A DNA stretch of 64,000 bases from Haloplasmatales bacterium 4B (GTDB taxonomy: Bacteria > Bacillota_I > Bacilli_A > Haloplasmatales > Haloplasmataceae): positions 62,001 through 126,000 of the forward strand of contig NSKI01000001.1 of assembly GCA_003586005.1 (NCBI GenBank). The letters are read 5' to 3'. The notes under the pieces are model-generated. The model ran no database searches. It saw nothing but the letters and a program-made list of their open reading frames with translations, and was not told the DNA's origin. Positions 1 through 8,670 of the stretch are shown here, in pieces; positions within the stretch are counted from its first letter, which is position 1, and the number at the start of each line of letters is the position of its first letter. A program made the translations under genes and the position numbers.

Positions 1-53
1 AGTATTTATTTATACAAATATAACTAAATATTAGAATTAAAGCGATTATTTAT

Positions 54-175
54 GAACTGATCTCAGTCAAGTGGACAGTGTAAAAAAAATAATATATAGC
101 TTACTAAGGCTTGGTTTCGATATTTAATCGGAGTCAAGTCTTTCCTAATAAACCAATTACCTTATATTCAAAACC
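54..175 (-). mobile_element. IS3-family transposase 3' remnant with element end
   Basis: Read on the minus strand, this stretch gives KDLTPIKYRNQAL, close to the C-terminal tail of IS3-family (IS150-like) OrfB transposases, where a 'L.P..YR.Q.L' motif closes the protein. It is followed within about 50 bases by TGTCCACTTGACTGAGATCA, which resembles the 'TGTCCAAC...GGGGTCAGTTC' right end typical of such elements. No open frame continues upstream, so this is a dead fragment, not a gene. Identification rests on motif recall; the family is likely, the exact element is not known. Confidence 0.55.
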
Positions 176-232
176 AATTATTGAAGAGTTATTAATATGC
201 ATTTCTTTTATTTTATATTTAATAATTAAATG

Positions 233-261
233 TTGAAAAGTGTCTAAAAATGTTGTAATAT
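233..261 (+). promoter_or_regulatory. Promoter of the LtaS gene
   Basis: TTGAAA at 233-238 and TAATAT at 256-261 are separated by exactly 17 bases, a good housekeeping sigma-A promoter. It lies 35 bases upstream of the ATG at 296, which also has an AGGGTGG ribosome binding site. Confidence 0.65.
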
Positions 262-295
262 ATTTTATAGATTGTAAAAATAGGGTGGTTATGTT

Positions 296-2308
296 ATGAA
301 ATATTTAAAAGAAAACAAAAACAAGATTATAGCAAGGTTATTTATTGTTTCATTAGTATTACTGGCTGTTAGATTGACGTTTTTTCTTCAAGATAGAACT
401 AGTGATTTAGTTGAACAAATTTTAATAATATTGATCGCATTAATAAGTATTGTGGTCATTATTTTAATTGTATTACCAACAAAATTAAGCATGTTAGATT
501 TTTTTAGGAAATATTTTGATATGGTTCTACTTACTATTTATATATTCACATACGAATTTCTATTTATATTTGAGAATAAATTAGAGTTGACATCGATTAT
601 TTTCTTTTCTATTGCATTTGCGGTATGCGTAATCATATGTTTATTATTAATAATGCCTCGTAAAGTAAAATCAGTAGTTTTTATAACTTTTATTGTTATA
701 TACACAGTATATATTTTGGTTCAAGATATTTATTATGAAATTTTTAGTGACTTTTTCTCATTTAAAGAGGCTGTGTCATTAAAAGCAGGGTTAGAGTTTA
801 CTGGAGGAGTAGTAAAATTTGAGCTTATTCATGTCGTATTTATACTTTTATCATTAATTGCATTAATTTTATACATTATGTTTAGTAAAGAAAATCAAAT
901 AAAAATCTGCAAAAAAAATAAAGGTTTATTATTTGCACCATTATTTCTATTTGTTTTAGTTAATGTGAATGCTCAATATCCGCCAAAGTCTGCAAGATTA
1001 CACCTTTCAGATCATTATCTCTATCAAAGTGTTTATATTAATAAAAAATTTGTTTCAAGTTTTGGGAATATTAATTTTTTTGTAAGAGATTTCTTTGATG
1101 CTGTTATTCCTGAATTTGTAAGTAAAAAAGATATTTCTTATATAGATAAATATTTTTTAGATAACATGAAAAATCATCAAGAAAATGAATTTTCTGGTAT
1201 TTTTGAAGACAAGAACCTAGTCTTTATAGTTGTTGAATCTTTAGACTATATGGCAATTAATGAAGATTTAACACCAAACATTATGAAATTAATGGATGAA
1301 GGTATAAACTTCGAAAACCATTATGTACCAGTATATCCAAGAACCACTTGTGATAGTGAAATTATTTATAATACAAGTATAATTCCATCTGTTAAAGATG
1401 GACCTACATGTTATATGTTTAATGATAATACTTATTCAAATTCGCTTGCTAATTTATTTAATAATAAAGGCTATAACACAAGTGCATTTCATAGTAACTA
1501 TAAAGAGTTTTATACTAGATTTAAAGTATATGAAGGGTTAGGTTATGATCAGTTTTATGGTCAACATGAAATCGACTTATCAGAAGCAGATAAAAGATAT
1601 GATTCTGTATTTTTTGAAAAAGGTAAAGATTTAATTATTAGAGAAGATGGTAAGTTTTTAAGTTCTATAGTAACTTTAAGTGGACACAGTCCTTATAATA
1701 ATGACAATTTAGCTGTCAAAAAGCACTACGACACTGTTGATGATTACTATGGTGATTCAATATCTAAAGAAGTTAAATCCTATATCGCTGCCGAGATGGA
1801 AGCCGATTTGTTTGTTAAAGGTGTTTTAGAAGACCTTGAAGAAAAAAATCTTTTAGATGATACTGTAATAGTGTTAACAAGTGACCATTATCCTTATACT
1901 ATGGATAATGGTGAATATGAGAATCATACAGGCATAAAGGATGAATATTTAAAAAATAAAGCTCCGCTTGTTATCTGGGGTAATAATATTGAACATCAGT
2001 CAGTTGAAAAATTATCTTCATCATTTGATGTTTTACCAACAATAGCTAATTTGTTTAATTTGGACGTAGATTACACCTTCTTCTTTGGAAATGATGTATT
2101 CAGTGATGATTATACACCTTTAGTCTACTACAAAGATTTCTCATGGTTTGATGGTGAAAATTATGTTTTATATGGTGAATTAAAGGATGGAAAAGCTGAT
2201 AGTGAATACGTAAATAATATGACGGAAACAATTGATGAATATTTTAATGTAGCCAGAAAAATATTAAAAGTAGATTATTTTAAAGAGAATAGAAGCTTTG
2301 AAAATTAA
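296..2308 (+). CDS. ltaS: Lipoteichoic acid synthase family sulfatase-fold protein
   Basis: This membrane enzyme would transfer glycerolphosphate from phosphatidylglycerol to the growing lipoteichoic acid chain outside the cell. The 670-residue protein has about five hydrophobic segments in residues 10-220, followed by an extracellular sulfatase domain from about 305. The LtaS active-site landmarks are visible: VVESLD with Glu314, RTTCDSE with the likely nucleophile Thr351 (counterpart of GKTSDSE), Gly-His at 462-463, and TSDH with Asp530 and His531. Length and layout match LtaS/YfnI/YqgS proteins. It stands alone with its own promoter and a shared terminator. Which LtaS paralogue type (synthase or primase) it is cannot be decided from the sequence alone. 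Confidence 0.88.
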   Translation: MKYLKENKNKIIARLFIVSLVLLAVRLTFFLQDRTSDLVEQILIILIALISIVVIILIVLPTKLSMLDFFRKYFDMVLLTIYIFTYEFLFIFENKLELTSIIFFSIAFAVCVIICLLLIMPRKVKSVVFITFIVIYTVYILVQDIYYEIFSDFFSFKEAVSLKAGLEFTGGVVKFELIHVVFILLSLIALILYIMFSKENQIKICKKNKGLLFAPLFLFVLVNVNAQYPPKSARLHLSDHYLYQSVYINKKFVSSFGNINFFVRDFFDAVIPEFVSKKDISYIDKYFLDNMKNHQENEFSGIFEDKNLVFIVVESLDYMAINEDLTPNIMKLMDEGINFENHYVPVYPRTTCDSEIIYNTSIIPSVKDGPTCYMFNDNTYSNSLANLFNNKGYNTSAFHSNYKEFYTRFKVYEGLGYDQFYGQHEIDLSEADKRYDSVFFEKGKDLIIREDGKFLSSIVTLSGHSPYNNDNLAVKKHYDTVDDYYGDSISKEVKSYIAAEMEADLFVKGVLEDLEEKNLLDDTVIVLTSDHYPYTMDNGEYENHTGIKDEYLKNKAPLVIWGNNIEHQSVEKLSSSFDVLPTIANLFNLDVDYTFFFGNDVFSDDYTPLVYYKDFSWFDGENYVLYGELKDGKADSEYVNNMTETIDEYFNVARKILKVDYFKENRSFEN

Positions 2309-2324
2309 TTTAATATAAAATAGA

Positions 2325-2361
2325 AAAAGACTACCTTTCAATTATGAAAAGGTAGTCTTTT
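2325..2361. terminator. Bidirectional terminator between ltaS and the rhomboid gene
   Basis: A 14-bp inverted repeat (AAAAGACTACCTTT at 2325-2338 and AAAGGTAGTCTTTT at 2348-2361) has A-rich and T-rich flanks on opposite sides. It sits between two convergent genes and overlaps the 3' end of the leftward one. Confidence 0.85.
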
Positions 2362-2947
2362 CTTTATTTAGTAATAAAAATCCTTGGAAAAAACCAAAAA
2401 TTAAACCACCAATATGTCCGGAAATGCTAACAGATGGTGCTATTACAGTAAAAATCAAATTAATAAGTATTAAGTTTCTGACATAGATTCTGTCATTTAT
2501 GGTAAGCATCTCTTTTCTGTATACAATAATAAATAAAAATAGTCCTAAAGTTCCGTAAATTGCACCAGAAGCTCCAACAGTTAGAAATGCATTTGACATT
2601 AACAATACCGAAAAGCTCGAAGCAATACCAGATACTATATAAATCAAGAAAAATTTAACAGAGCCAATAAGTTTTTCTAAAGCTGCACCAATGATAAGTA
2701 CTCCAAAAAAGGTATTAAACAAATAATGCATTATAGATCCATGTAAAAACATTGTTGTTAAAAGTCGATGGTATTCACCAGCTTCTATTGCATATAGATG
2801 TAAAGCTCCAAGTTTATACAAATTAATGACTGACGGTCCACCTTTAATTAATGTAATAATATAAAAAACCGTATTTACTAGTATCAAAAAACAACTTACA
2901 GGACTTCTTTTCAATAATTCACTACCTCTATGCTGAAAAATTGACAT
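2342..2947 (-). CDS. Rhomboid-family intramembrane serine protease
   Basis: This 201-residue integral membrane protease would cut substrate transmembrane helices. The catalytic dyad is visible: Ser127 in the GASG motif and His178 in SGHIGG, each within a hydrophobic segment. The conserved L1-loop 'EYHRLLTTMFLHG' (about 58-70) and 'HYLFN' (74-78) are also present. About six transmembrane segments fit the bacterial six-helix core without an extra domain. It is monocistronic and convergent with ltaS; the rightward menA-like gene is divergent from it. The substrate is unknown. Confidence 0.9.
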   Translation of the reverse strand: MSIFQHRGSELLKRSPVSCFLILVNTVFYIITLIKGGPSVINLYKLGALHLYAIEAGEYHRLLTTMFLHGSIMHYLFNTFFGVLIIGAALEKLIGSVKFFLIYIVSGIASSFSVLLMSNAFLTVGASGAIYGTLGLFLFIIVYRKEMLTINDRIYVRNLILINLIFTVIAPSVSISGHIGGLIFGFFQGFLLLNKEKTTFS

Positions 2948-3084
2948 TTAAGCATCACTCCTTAAAACGAGGTCTATATATATGTTAACAGATAAATGAG
3001 TTTTTAAGCAACAAAAATAAAAAAATATACTAATGAAAGCAATAGAAGATGTTTAATTTAGCAACTTTTTGATTATAACATTTA

Positions 3085-3114
3085 TTGTATTGGTACCAGT
3101 TTTATTGATATAAT
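3085..3114 (+). promoter_or_regulatory. Promoter with extended -10 upstream of the MenA-like gene
   Basis: TATAAT at 3109-3114 is preceded by TG-A, an extended -10, and by a weak TTGTAT at 3085-3090 (18-base spacer). It sits about 25 bases before the start codon, so the 5' leader is very short. Confidence 0.5.
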
Positions 3115-3139
3115 AGATTTTGTAGGAGGTAATTTGAAA

Positions 3140-4090
3140 ATGACAATAAAAAGTTTTTTTAAACTAGTTGAAATTCAAACTAAGGTGGCTAGTGTTACTC
3201 CTTTTTTATTAGGGGCTGTCTATTCTTTGTACCATTTTAATAGCTTAGATTTAAGAAATTTTATATTAATGTTTATTTCATTATTATTTATAGATATGGC
3301 TACAACTTCAATAAATAATTATATTGATTATAAAATGGCCAATAAAAAACAGGGCTTTGGATATGAAAGTCATAATGCGATTGTTAGAGATAACATCAAG
3401 GAAAGAACAGTAGTTGTGACTATAGTAATTTTATTAACAATTGCGATTTTCTTTGGAATCTTATTATACTTAAACACTAATTTTGTGGTATTACTATTAG
3501 GAGCAGTATCATTTATAATTGGTGTACTATATTCATTTGGACCAATTCCTATTTCACGTACACCATTTGGAGAGATCTTTTCTGGTTTTTTTATGGGAAG
3601 CATAATTCCTTTTATAGCTGTGTATATCCATGTTTATGAAAAACCAATATTTGATATTATATATACCAGTAATAATTTTACTATAAATTTAAACATTCCT
3701 GAAGTTTTAAAAATCTTATTAATCACAATTCCTGCCGTAGTAGGCATTGCTAATATAATGCTTGCTAACAATATTTGTGATATTGAAGACGATATCGAAA
3801 ATAGGAGGTATACTTTGCCAATATTTATTGGTAAGAATAACTCTTTAAAGGTATACACTGGACTATATTATTTAGGATATCTATCAATTGTATTAGCACT
3901 AATTTTTAATGTTTTACCAATAATCTCTGTAATTACTTTGTTAACTTTTATTATTGTAAATAAAAACATTAAAAGTTTTTATAAATTGCAAAGTAAAAAA
4001 GAGACATTTGTATTAGCAGTTAATAATTTTGTTTATATGAACCTTATTTTAGTATTGTCAATCTTATTAGATATAATTTTAGAACACTAA
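3140..4090 (+). CDS. menA: UbiA-superfamily prenyltransferase, MenA-like
   Basis: This integral membrane enzyme probably attaches a polyprenyl chain to 1,4-dihydroxy-2-naphthoate in menaquinone synthesis. The polytopic protein carries both UbiA acidic motifs: NNYIDYKMA near residue 60 and NNICDIEDDIENRRYTLP near residue 215. The latter is close to the MenA form (NN.RD...D...G..TL). The ATG at 3140 is preferred over an upstream TTG at 3134 because it is nine bases from AGGAGG (3124-3129). No other men genes are in the window, so the substrate is inferred from the family; a different aromatic acceptor is possible. Confidence 0.72.
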   Translation: MTIKSFFKLVEIQTKVASVTPFLLGAVYSLYHFNSLDLRNFILMFISLLFIDMATTSINNYIDYKMANKKQGFGYESHNAIVRDNIKERTVVVTIVILLTIAIFFGILLYLNTNFVVLLLGAVSFIIGVLYSFGPIPISRTPFGEIFSGFFMGSIIPFIAVYIHVYEKPIFDIIYTSNNFTINLNIPEVLKILLITIPAVVGIANIMLANNICDIEDDIENRRYTLPIFIGKNNSLKVYTGLYYLGYLSIVLALIFNVLPIISVITLLTFIIVNKNIKSFYKLQSKKETFVLAVNNFVYMNLILVLSILLDIILEH

Positions 4091-4214
4091 ATATGTCCTT
4101 TTTTAGTAGTTTTTATCTTTATAGGGCTATATATGTTATAATAAATATAAGGGAATTTATGACCTAACAGTTATTATTATAACTATAATTAATGTTTAGA
4201 AGGAGATAGATTAC

Positions 4215-4709
4215 ATGAAAATTGGTTATGATTATTATGATGCACCAATAGGTAAAATTTTTGTTGTGGTGTCAGAAAATGGAGTTTGTAAAGTTGAATT
4301 GTTTGAAGAAGAGTGGAATAAATATATAAAGCAAAAACCCAATTTAACAATTAATAAGGAATTGTGTAAAGAAGTTATAACCCAAATTGATGAATATTTT
4401 CAAGGTGAAAGAAAAGAATTTAATCTTAAATTGGATATTAATTCTACACGATTTAGAGAAAATGTATGGAAAGCTTTAGTTAATATTCCTTATGGTAAAA
4501 CTCAGTCATATCAACAGATAGCAGAAGCGATTGGGAATCGCAAAGCAGTAAGGGCGGTAGGTCAAGCAAATAAAGCTAACCAATTACCCTTAATTATTCC
4601 CTGTCATCGCGTTATTGGCAAAGACAAGAATTTAGTTGGTTTTGCTGGTAATAATACACCTGTTAAAAAATGGTTGCTTCAACATGAGGGATATTATGAA
4701 TTCAAATGA
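4215..4709 (+). CDS. ogt: Methylated-DNA--protein-cysteine methyltransferase
   Basis: This suicide DNA-repair protein removes O6-alkyl groups from guanine onto a cysteine. The 164-residue protein has the IPCHRV active-site motif with Cys130 and the helix-turn-helix with arginine finger ([10 protein letters not shown], about 113-122) expected of Ogt/MGMT. The start has a strong AGAAGGAGA site. Its 3' end overlaps the next gene by 14 bases, which suggests translational coupling with the D-serine enzyme, an odd pairing with no clear biochemical link. Confidence 0.93.
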   Translation: MKIGYDYYDAPIGKIFVVVSENGVCKVELFEEEWNKYIKQKPNLTINKELCKEVITQIDEYFQGERKEFNLKLDINSTRFRENVWKALVNIPYGKTQSYQQIAEAIGNRKAVRAVGQANKANQLPLIIPCHRVIGKDKNLVGFAGNNTPVKKWLLQHEGYYEFK

Positions 4710-5997
4710 AAACCAAATAGAAGGTAAAACAATTGAAGAGTGGGTAAGTGAAAAACCTTTGCTAAATGATATTATAAATTTAAAAGAAGTATTATGGATT
4801 AATCCTAATTATCAAACTTTTGAAAAAGTAATCAAAAATATTAATTTAAAGGAAGATGATGTAAGAGAAGCTTCATTACGACTTAAGCGTTTTAGTCCTT
4901 TTATTAAAAAAATTTATCCTGAAACTAGTGGAAATGACGGGATGATTGAATCACCTGTAATAAAGATTTCGAAGATGAGTGAAGCGCTGGATTTTAAAGG
5001 TGATTTACTACTAAAATGTGATAATGAATTAGCTATAAGTGGTTCTATAAAAGCTAGAGGCGGTATATATGAAGTATTAAAGCTTGCTGAGGATATAGCA
5101 ATTAAAAGCGAATTTCTTTCTTATTCATCAAATTATTCAATTATTGATAGTGATAAATTCAGAAAATTATATTCTCAATATTCAATTTCTGTTGGTTCAA
5201 CCGGAAATTTAGGCTTAAGTATTGGAATAATAAGCGCTAAACTTGGATTTAAAGTTTACGTTCATATGTCAAATGATGCTAAGTTGTGGAAAAAGGAGTT
5301 ACTAAGAAATAGTGGAGTAACGGTAATAGAGTACGAATCAGATTATACAGAAGCGGTAAAAGCAGCTAGGAAACAGGCTGAAAAGAATCCGAAAATGTAT
5401 TTTATTGATGATGAGAATTCAAAAGATTTATTTTTCGGTTATGCTGTAAGTGCATATTACTTAAAAACCCAACTTGAACAAATGAATATTAAAGTGGATA
5501 AATTTCATCCTTTAAATGTTTATCTTCCTTGTGGTGTAGGCGGTGGACCGGGTGGTGTAACATTTGGTTTAAAATTAGTATTTAAGGATAACGTTCATTG
5601 TTATTACGCTGAGCCAACACATTCGCCTTGTATGTTATTAGGTTTACTTACAGGTTTACACGACTTAATATGTGTGCAAGATTTTGGGATTGATAACAAG
5701 ACGATAGCTGATGGGCTAGCAGTAGGGAGACCATCTGGCTTTGTTGGGAAAACACTTGAAAATTTAATTAGTGGTATTTATACTGTCTCAGATGAAACAC
5801 TAATATGGCTACTAAAGACGATGATTGACACAGAAAATGTAAAACTTGAGCCATCTGCGCTTGCTGGTGTTTATGGAATTGTTTCTTTAGCAAATAAAAA
5901 AATAATGAAAAATACTACACATTTAGCATGGGCAACCGGTGGAGGTATGGTTCCTGAAAATATTATGGACGATTATTATAAAACATATAAAAAATAG
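4696..5997 (+). CDS. dsdA: D-serine ammonia-lyase (D-serine dehydratase)
   Basis: This PLP enzyme converts D-serine to pyruvate and ammonia, for detoxification or catabolism in the cytoplasm. From the ATG at 4696 it is 433 residues, normal for DsdA. The PLP lysine is Lys119 in SGSIKARGG, and a glycine-rich phosphate-binding loop is seen in [10 protein letters not shown] longer frame opens at 4636 inside ogt, but 4696 is better: GAGGG lies five bases upstream, within the ogt coding sequence. It is followed by a terminator. No dsdC or D-serine transporter gene is adjacent. Confidence 0.92.
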   Translation: MNSNENQIEGKTIEEWVSEKPLLNDIINLKEVLWINPNYQTFEKVIKNINLKEDDVREASLRLKRFSPFIKKIYPETSGNDGMIESPVIKISKMSEALDFKGDLLLKCDNELAISGSIKARGGIYEVLKLAEDIAIKSEFLSYSSNYSIIDSDKFRKLYSQYSISVGSTGNLGLSIGIISAKLGFKVYVHMSNDAKLWKKELLRNSGVTVIEYESDYTEAVKAARKQAEKNPKMYFIDDENSKDLFFGYAVSAYYLKTQLEQMNIKVDKFHPLNVYLPCGVGGGPGGVTFGLKLVFKDNVHCYYAEPTHSPCMLLGLLTGLHDLICVQDFGIDNKTIADGLAVGRPSGFVGKTLENLISGIYTVSDETLIWLLKTMIDTENVKLEPSALAGVYGIVSLANKKIMKNTTHLAWATGGGMVPENIMDDYYKTYKK

Positions 5998-6008
5998 TAA
6001 ATCAGTTT

Positions 6009-6041
6009 AAGAGTGTAAAATGAAATTACACTCTTTTTTTA
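6009..6041 (+). terminator. Terminator after dsdA
   Basis: AAGAGTGTAA pairs with TTACACTCTT around a seven-base loop and is followed by a run of T residues. Confidence 0.85.
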
Positions 6042-6068
6042 TAACTGGTTTACTAAATAAATTATTTA

Positions 6069-6710
6069 TTAATTTTTTTCAATTTCAGTTAAGAATGCTT
6101 CAATTGGTTGATCGCCGATTAATTCATATTGATCATTAATTACTATTTTAGGTACACTAGAAACATTAAACTTATTAGAAATGTCATTAAATGTTTGAGC
6201 CTCAATCATTTCTGCATCGATAAATTTATTAGATAGTGCTAGTTTGTGTGCTTTTTGAACTGCACCTGGACAATGTGGGCAACTTAATGTGATAAAAACT
6301 TTGATGTTTGTTGGTTTAGAAATATTATCAATTCTACTTTGGAGATTTTCAGGGACAGCACTTTGATTTCCTGAAACTTCTAGAATGGCTGGCACAAATG
6401 AATTTATTTCATGACCTGCAGGGATACCATTAAATTTAATTCCTAGATATTCTTCTTTATCATTTAATATAACTATACTTGGAACCATTTCAACATTATA
6501 AGCTTTTGCCAAGTCTTGATTTTTATTAATATCATATTCTTTTAAATGAATTTTATCATTTAATGCTTCAACCTCTTGCATATATCCTCTAGTCTCTTCG
6601 CAAGTTAGACATTCACCTTCCTTTGTAAATAAAGCAATTGTTACATCGTTAACCATTTTACTAAATACTTCCTTTAGTTGGTTTTCAATTTCAGAATTAA
6701 ACATTTTCAT
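6069..6710 (-). CDS. Protein disulfide oxidoreductase with two thioredoxin folds
   Basis: This 213-residue protein has two tandem thioredoxin/glutaredoxin-like domains, each with a CxxC: Cys34-Leu-Thr-Cys37 in the N-terminal half and Cys144-Pro-His-Cys147 in the C-terminal half. Conserved cis-proline contexts (MVPSI and SVPKI) follow each. This is the PDO/glutaredoxin-like layout, related to the N-terminal part of AhpF but with both sites kept. It lies just downstream of trxB in the same direction, so the reductase probably reduces this protein with NADPH to form a thiol-disulfide relay. The start has AGGAGG eight bases away. Confidence 0.85.
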   Translation of the reverse strand: MKMFNSEIENQLKEVFSKMVNDVTIALFTKEGECLTCEETRGYMQEVEALNDKIHLKEYDINKNQDLAKAYNVEMVPSIVILNDKEEYLGIKFNGIPAGHEINSFVPAILEVSGNQSAVPENLQSRIDNISKPTNIKVFITLSCPHCPGAVQKAHKLALSNKFIDAEMIEAQTFNDISNKFNVSSVPKIVINDQYELIGDQPIEAFLTEIEKN

Positions 6711-6750
6711 TAATTTTTCCTCCTAATTTTTTTACATTTTATTACATTAA

Positions 6751-7728
6751 TTATTTTATGTAATCTTTATTTAAGTATTCGTTTACGCATAAAGCGGCTT
6801 TAGCGCCATCTGCTGCAGCTATGATAATTTGTTTGTAGGGAATTTGCGTTACATCTCCACAAGCAAAGATCCCTTTAATGTTTGTTCGATTTTTCTCATC
6901 TACTAATATCTCTCCATGATTATTAACATCTAAGTAGTCTTTAATAAAATCACTATTTGGAATATGACCAATTTCAATAAATAATCCATCAGATGGAATA
7001 ATGCTTTCACCATTTGCTGATTTAGTTTTTAACCCAGTCATAAAGTCTTTGCCGACAACTTCTAATATTTTAGTTTTTAAATGGATGTTAATCTCAGAAT
7101 TCTGATATAATTGATCAACTAAAATTTTATCAGCGCGTAGCTCGCTTCTATGAACCAGCGTAACTGATTTGGCTACCTTAACCATGTCAAGCACAGCTTC
7201 AACAGCAGAATTACCACCACCAGCTACAACAACATCTTTTCCTTTAAATAAAGGAGCATCACAAATAGCGCAGTAAGCAACACCCTTTCCTAATAAGTCT
7301 CTTTCACCAGGAATATTAAGTTGTCTTGGTTTGCTCCCGGTAGCGATAATTACTGATCTAGTTTTATAAAAAGTTCCATTTGTGAGATGAATTTCATGAT
7401 GATTATTAATTGATTTAATATATGTAACTGTTGCATTTTCTAAAATTGGTGTATCAAATTCACTTATATGTTCAGTAAATTGGTCTATTAAAGCTTCACC
7501 ATTTATGTTCTTTGTTCCTAAATAATTATCTACTACTGATGTATTAATGACTTGTCCGCCAATTTTTTTCGTAATAATGCCCACATTCAAACCCTTTCTT
7601 TTAGCGTATAAAAAAGCATTAATTCCTGCAGGGCCAAAACCAATGATGATTAGATCATATACTTTGTCATTTACAAGTTCATTTTTATGATTGTTATTTA
7701 GTTTTTCATAATTTAAATTTAATTCCAT
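6751..7728 (-). CDS. trxB: Thioredoxin-disulfide reductase
   Basis: This FAD/NADPH flavoenzyme would pass electrons to the dithiol protein encoded next to it. Visible are the N-terminal FAD motif IIGFGPAGI (about 28-36), the redox pair Cys153-Ala-Ile-Cys156, the NADPH-binding GGGNSAVEAV and the C-terminal ACGDV motif. The ATG at 7728 is chosen: it has AAGGTGG upstream and gives 325 residues, while a longer frame to 7788 would run into the preceding gene without a ribosome site. It is followed 40 bases later by the disulfide oxidoreductase. Confidence 0.93.
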   Translation of the reverse strand: MELNLNYEKLNNNHKNELVNDKVYDLIIIGFGPAGINAFLYAKRKGLNVGIITKKIGGQVINTSVVDNYLGTKNINGEALIDQFTEHISEFDTPILENATVTYIKSINNHHEIHLTNGTFYKTRSVIIATGSKPRQLNIPGERDLLGKGVAYCAICDAPLFKGKDVVVAGGGNSAVEAVLDMVKVAKSVTLVHRSELRADKILVDQLYQNSEINIHLKTKILEVVGKDFMTGLKTKSANGESIIPSDGLFIEIGHIPNSDFIKDYLDVNNHGEILVDEKNRTNIKGIFACGDVTQIPYKQIIIAAADGAKAALCVNEYLNKDYIK

Positions 7729-7741
7729 ATTTTCCACCTTT

Positions 7742-8416
7742 TTATTGATTAAGAATTTTACATATAGTAGATTCGGATAAACCACCAAATACTTTTCCTA
7801 AATCCTTTAATGAAAGGGTTGAATGCTTACGAAAATCACAAATTAACTGATTTCGATAATTTTTATCTTTAAAAATATCATTAATTGATTTATTTTCTCT
7901 TAAGGCTATTGTAGATAATTTATCTTTAGCTTCTAGAATTGTACGTATACAATCTTGACAATTATTTTTTGTTGGTAAGTTGTGCTGTAGTATAATTTTT
8001 AACGGTATCAATCCATTATAAGTACAGAAGCTATTCCATAAAGATTGATTTTTATATCTTTTATGAATTGAATTTACAATTTCAACAATTTCAGATTCAC
8101 TTTCCAAAACTTTACTTTTAAAACGATCTTTATATAACTTGTCATTGCATTTTGCGTACATAGCATAGGATATGTTGATTGTTTTCATTATTTTAGATAA
8201 ATCACCACCATTTACATCCATTACTAAGTGATATTCGTCAGGGGATTGAATACAAAAAGCATAAAGTTTAAATTGAAATTTTTTTTGACTTTGTTCTAAG
8301 ATTGTTAAGAATTGTTCCCTATCATTATCGCATTCAAAAATATGACGAGTTGTTCCACTTTTTTGTGAGATGTAAAAAACACCAAAATCATTTTTTATTC
8401 TTGCTTTTCTGGCCAT
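7742..8416 (-). CDS. RAYT/IS200-like transposase-derived protein with C-terminal helix-turn-helix
   Basis: The 224-residue protein aligns by eye with REP-associated tyrosine transposases (Y1/HUH fold): MARKARI start, 'IFECDNDREQFL' helix, 'YAFCI...YHLVM' strand, the 'SYAMYAKCN' segment expected to hold the catalytic Tyr, and 'RFKSKV...SIH'. The HUH metal-binding pair is damaged, because the usual PNHVHL reads PDEYHL here, and the N-terminal YHV is FYI. The last 55 residues look like a DnaA-type or HTH DNA-binding helix pair (SLKDLGKVFGGLSESTICKIL). It is the first gene of an operon with trxB only 13 bases downstream. A domesticated DNA-binding or regulatory role is possible; activity is doubtful. 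Confidence 0.75.
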   Translation of the reverse strand: MARKARIKNDFGVFYISQKSGTTRHIFECDNDREQFLTILEQSQKKFQFKLYAFCIQSPDEYHLVMDVNGGDLSKIMKTINISYAMYAKCNDKLYKDRFKSKVLESESEIVEIVNSIHKRYKNQSLWNSFCTYNGLIPLKIILQHNLPTKNNCQDCIRTILEAKDKLSTIALRENKSINDIFKDKNYRNQLICDFRKHSTLSLKDLGKVFGGLSESTICKILNQ

Positions 8417-8439
8417 ATTTTCACCTTTCTTTCAAATCA

Positions 8440-8468
8440 ATACTAACATACGATTAAATAAAATTCAA
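8440..8468 (-). promoter_or_regulatory. Promoter of the RAYT-trxB-PDO operon
   Basis: On the minus strand TTGAAT (8463-8468) and TAGTAT (8440-8445) are 17 bases apart, 24 bases upstream of the start codon at 8416. Confidence 0.6.
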
Positions 8469-8480
8469 GTACCGTCCCCA
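8466..8480 (-). repeat. GGGGACGG motif upstream of the RAYT-like gene
   Basis: Minus-strand TGGGGACGGTACTTG overlaps the -35 region. Similar GGGGACGGTnCTT sequences recur, from memory, as REP-like repeats in many Firmicutes genomes. Only this copy was noticed in the window, so assignment as a cognate repeat is tentative. Confidence 0.35.
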
Positions 8481-8591
8481 TTATTATATAATTTAAAAAT
8501 AAAAAAGGGAAGTATAATGCGTAAAAAGATTTTAAATAGGAATGACTTTTTTTAATAAAGAAAACAAATTTTATAAATAGATAAAATTCTG

Positions 8592-8648
8592 TTGACATTT
8601 TATTTAAAGTTGATATAATAAAGATTGTTTCCGACTGACTGGTCGGTC
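8592..8648 (+). promoter_or_regulatory. RND operon promoter with TetR-type operator
   Basis: TTGACA (8592-8597) and TATAAT (8614-8619) with a 16-base spacer form a strong promoter. Just downstream, at 8633-8648, lies GACTGACTGGTCGGTC, an imperfect palindrome (12 of 16 positions symmetric). It resembles the GACTGACT/GGTCGGTC operators of TetR regulators that control RND pumps. A repressor bound there would block the transcription start. The regulator is encoded by the last gene of the same operon, which predicts negative autoregulation. Confidence 0.78.
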
Positions 8649-8670
8649 ATAATATAAATAGGAGGAAATT

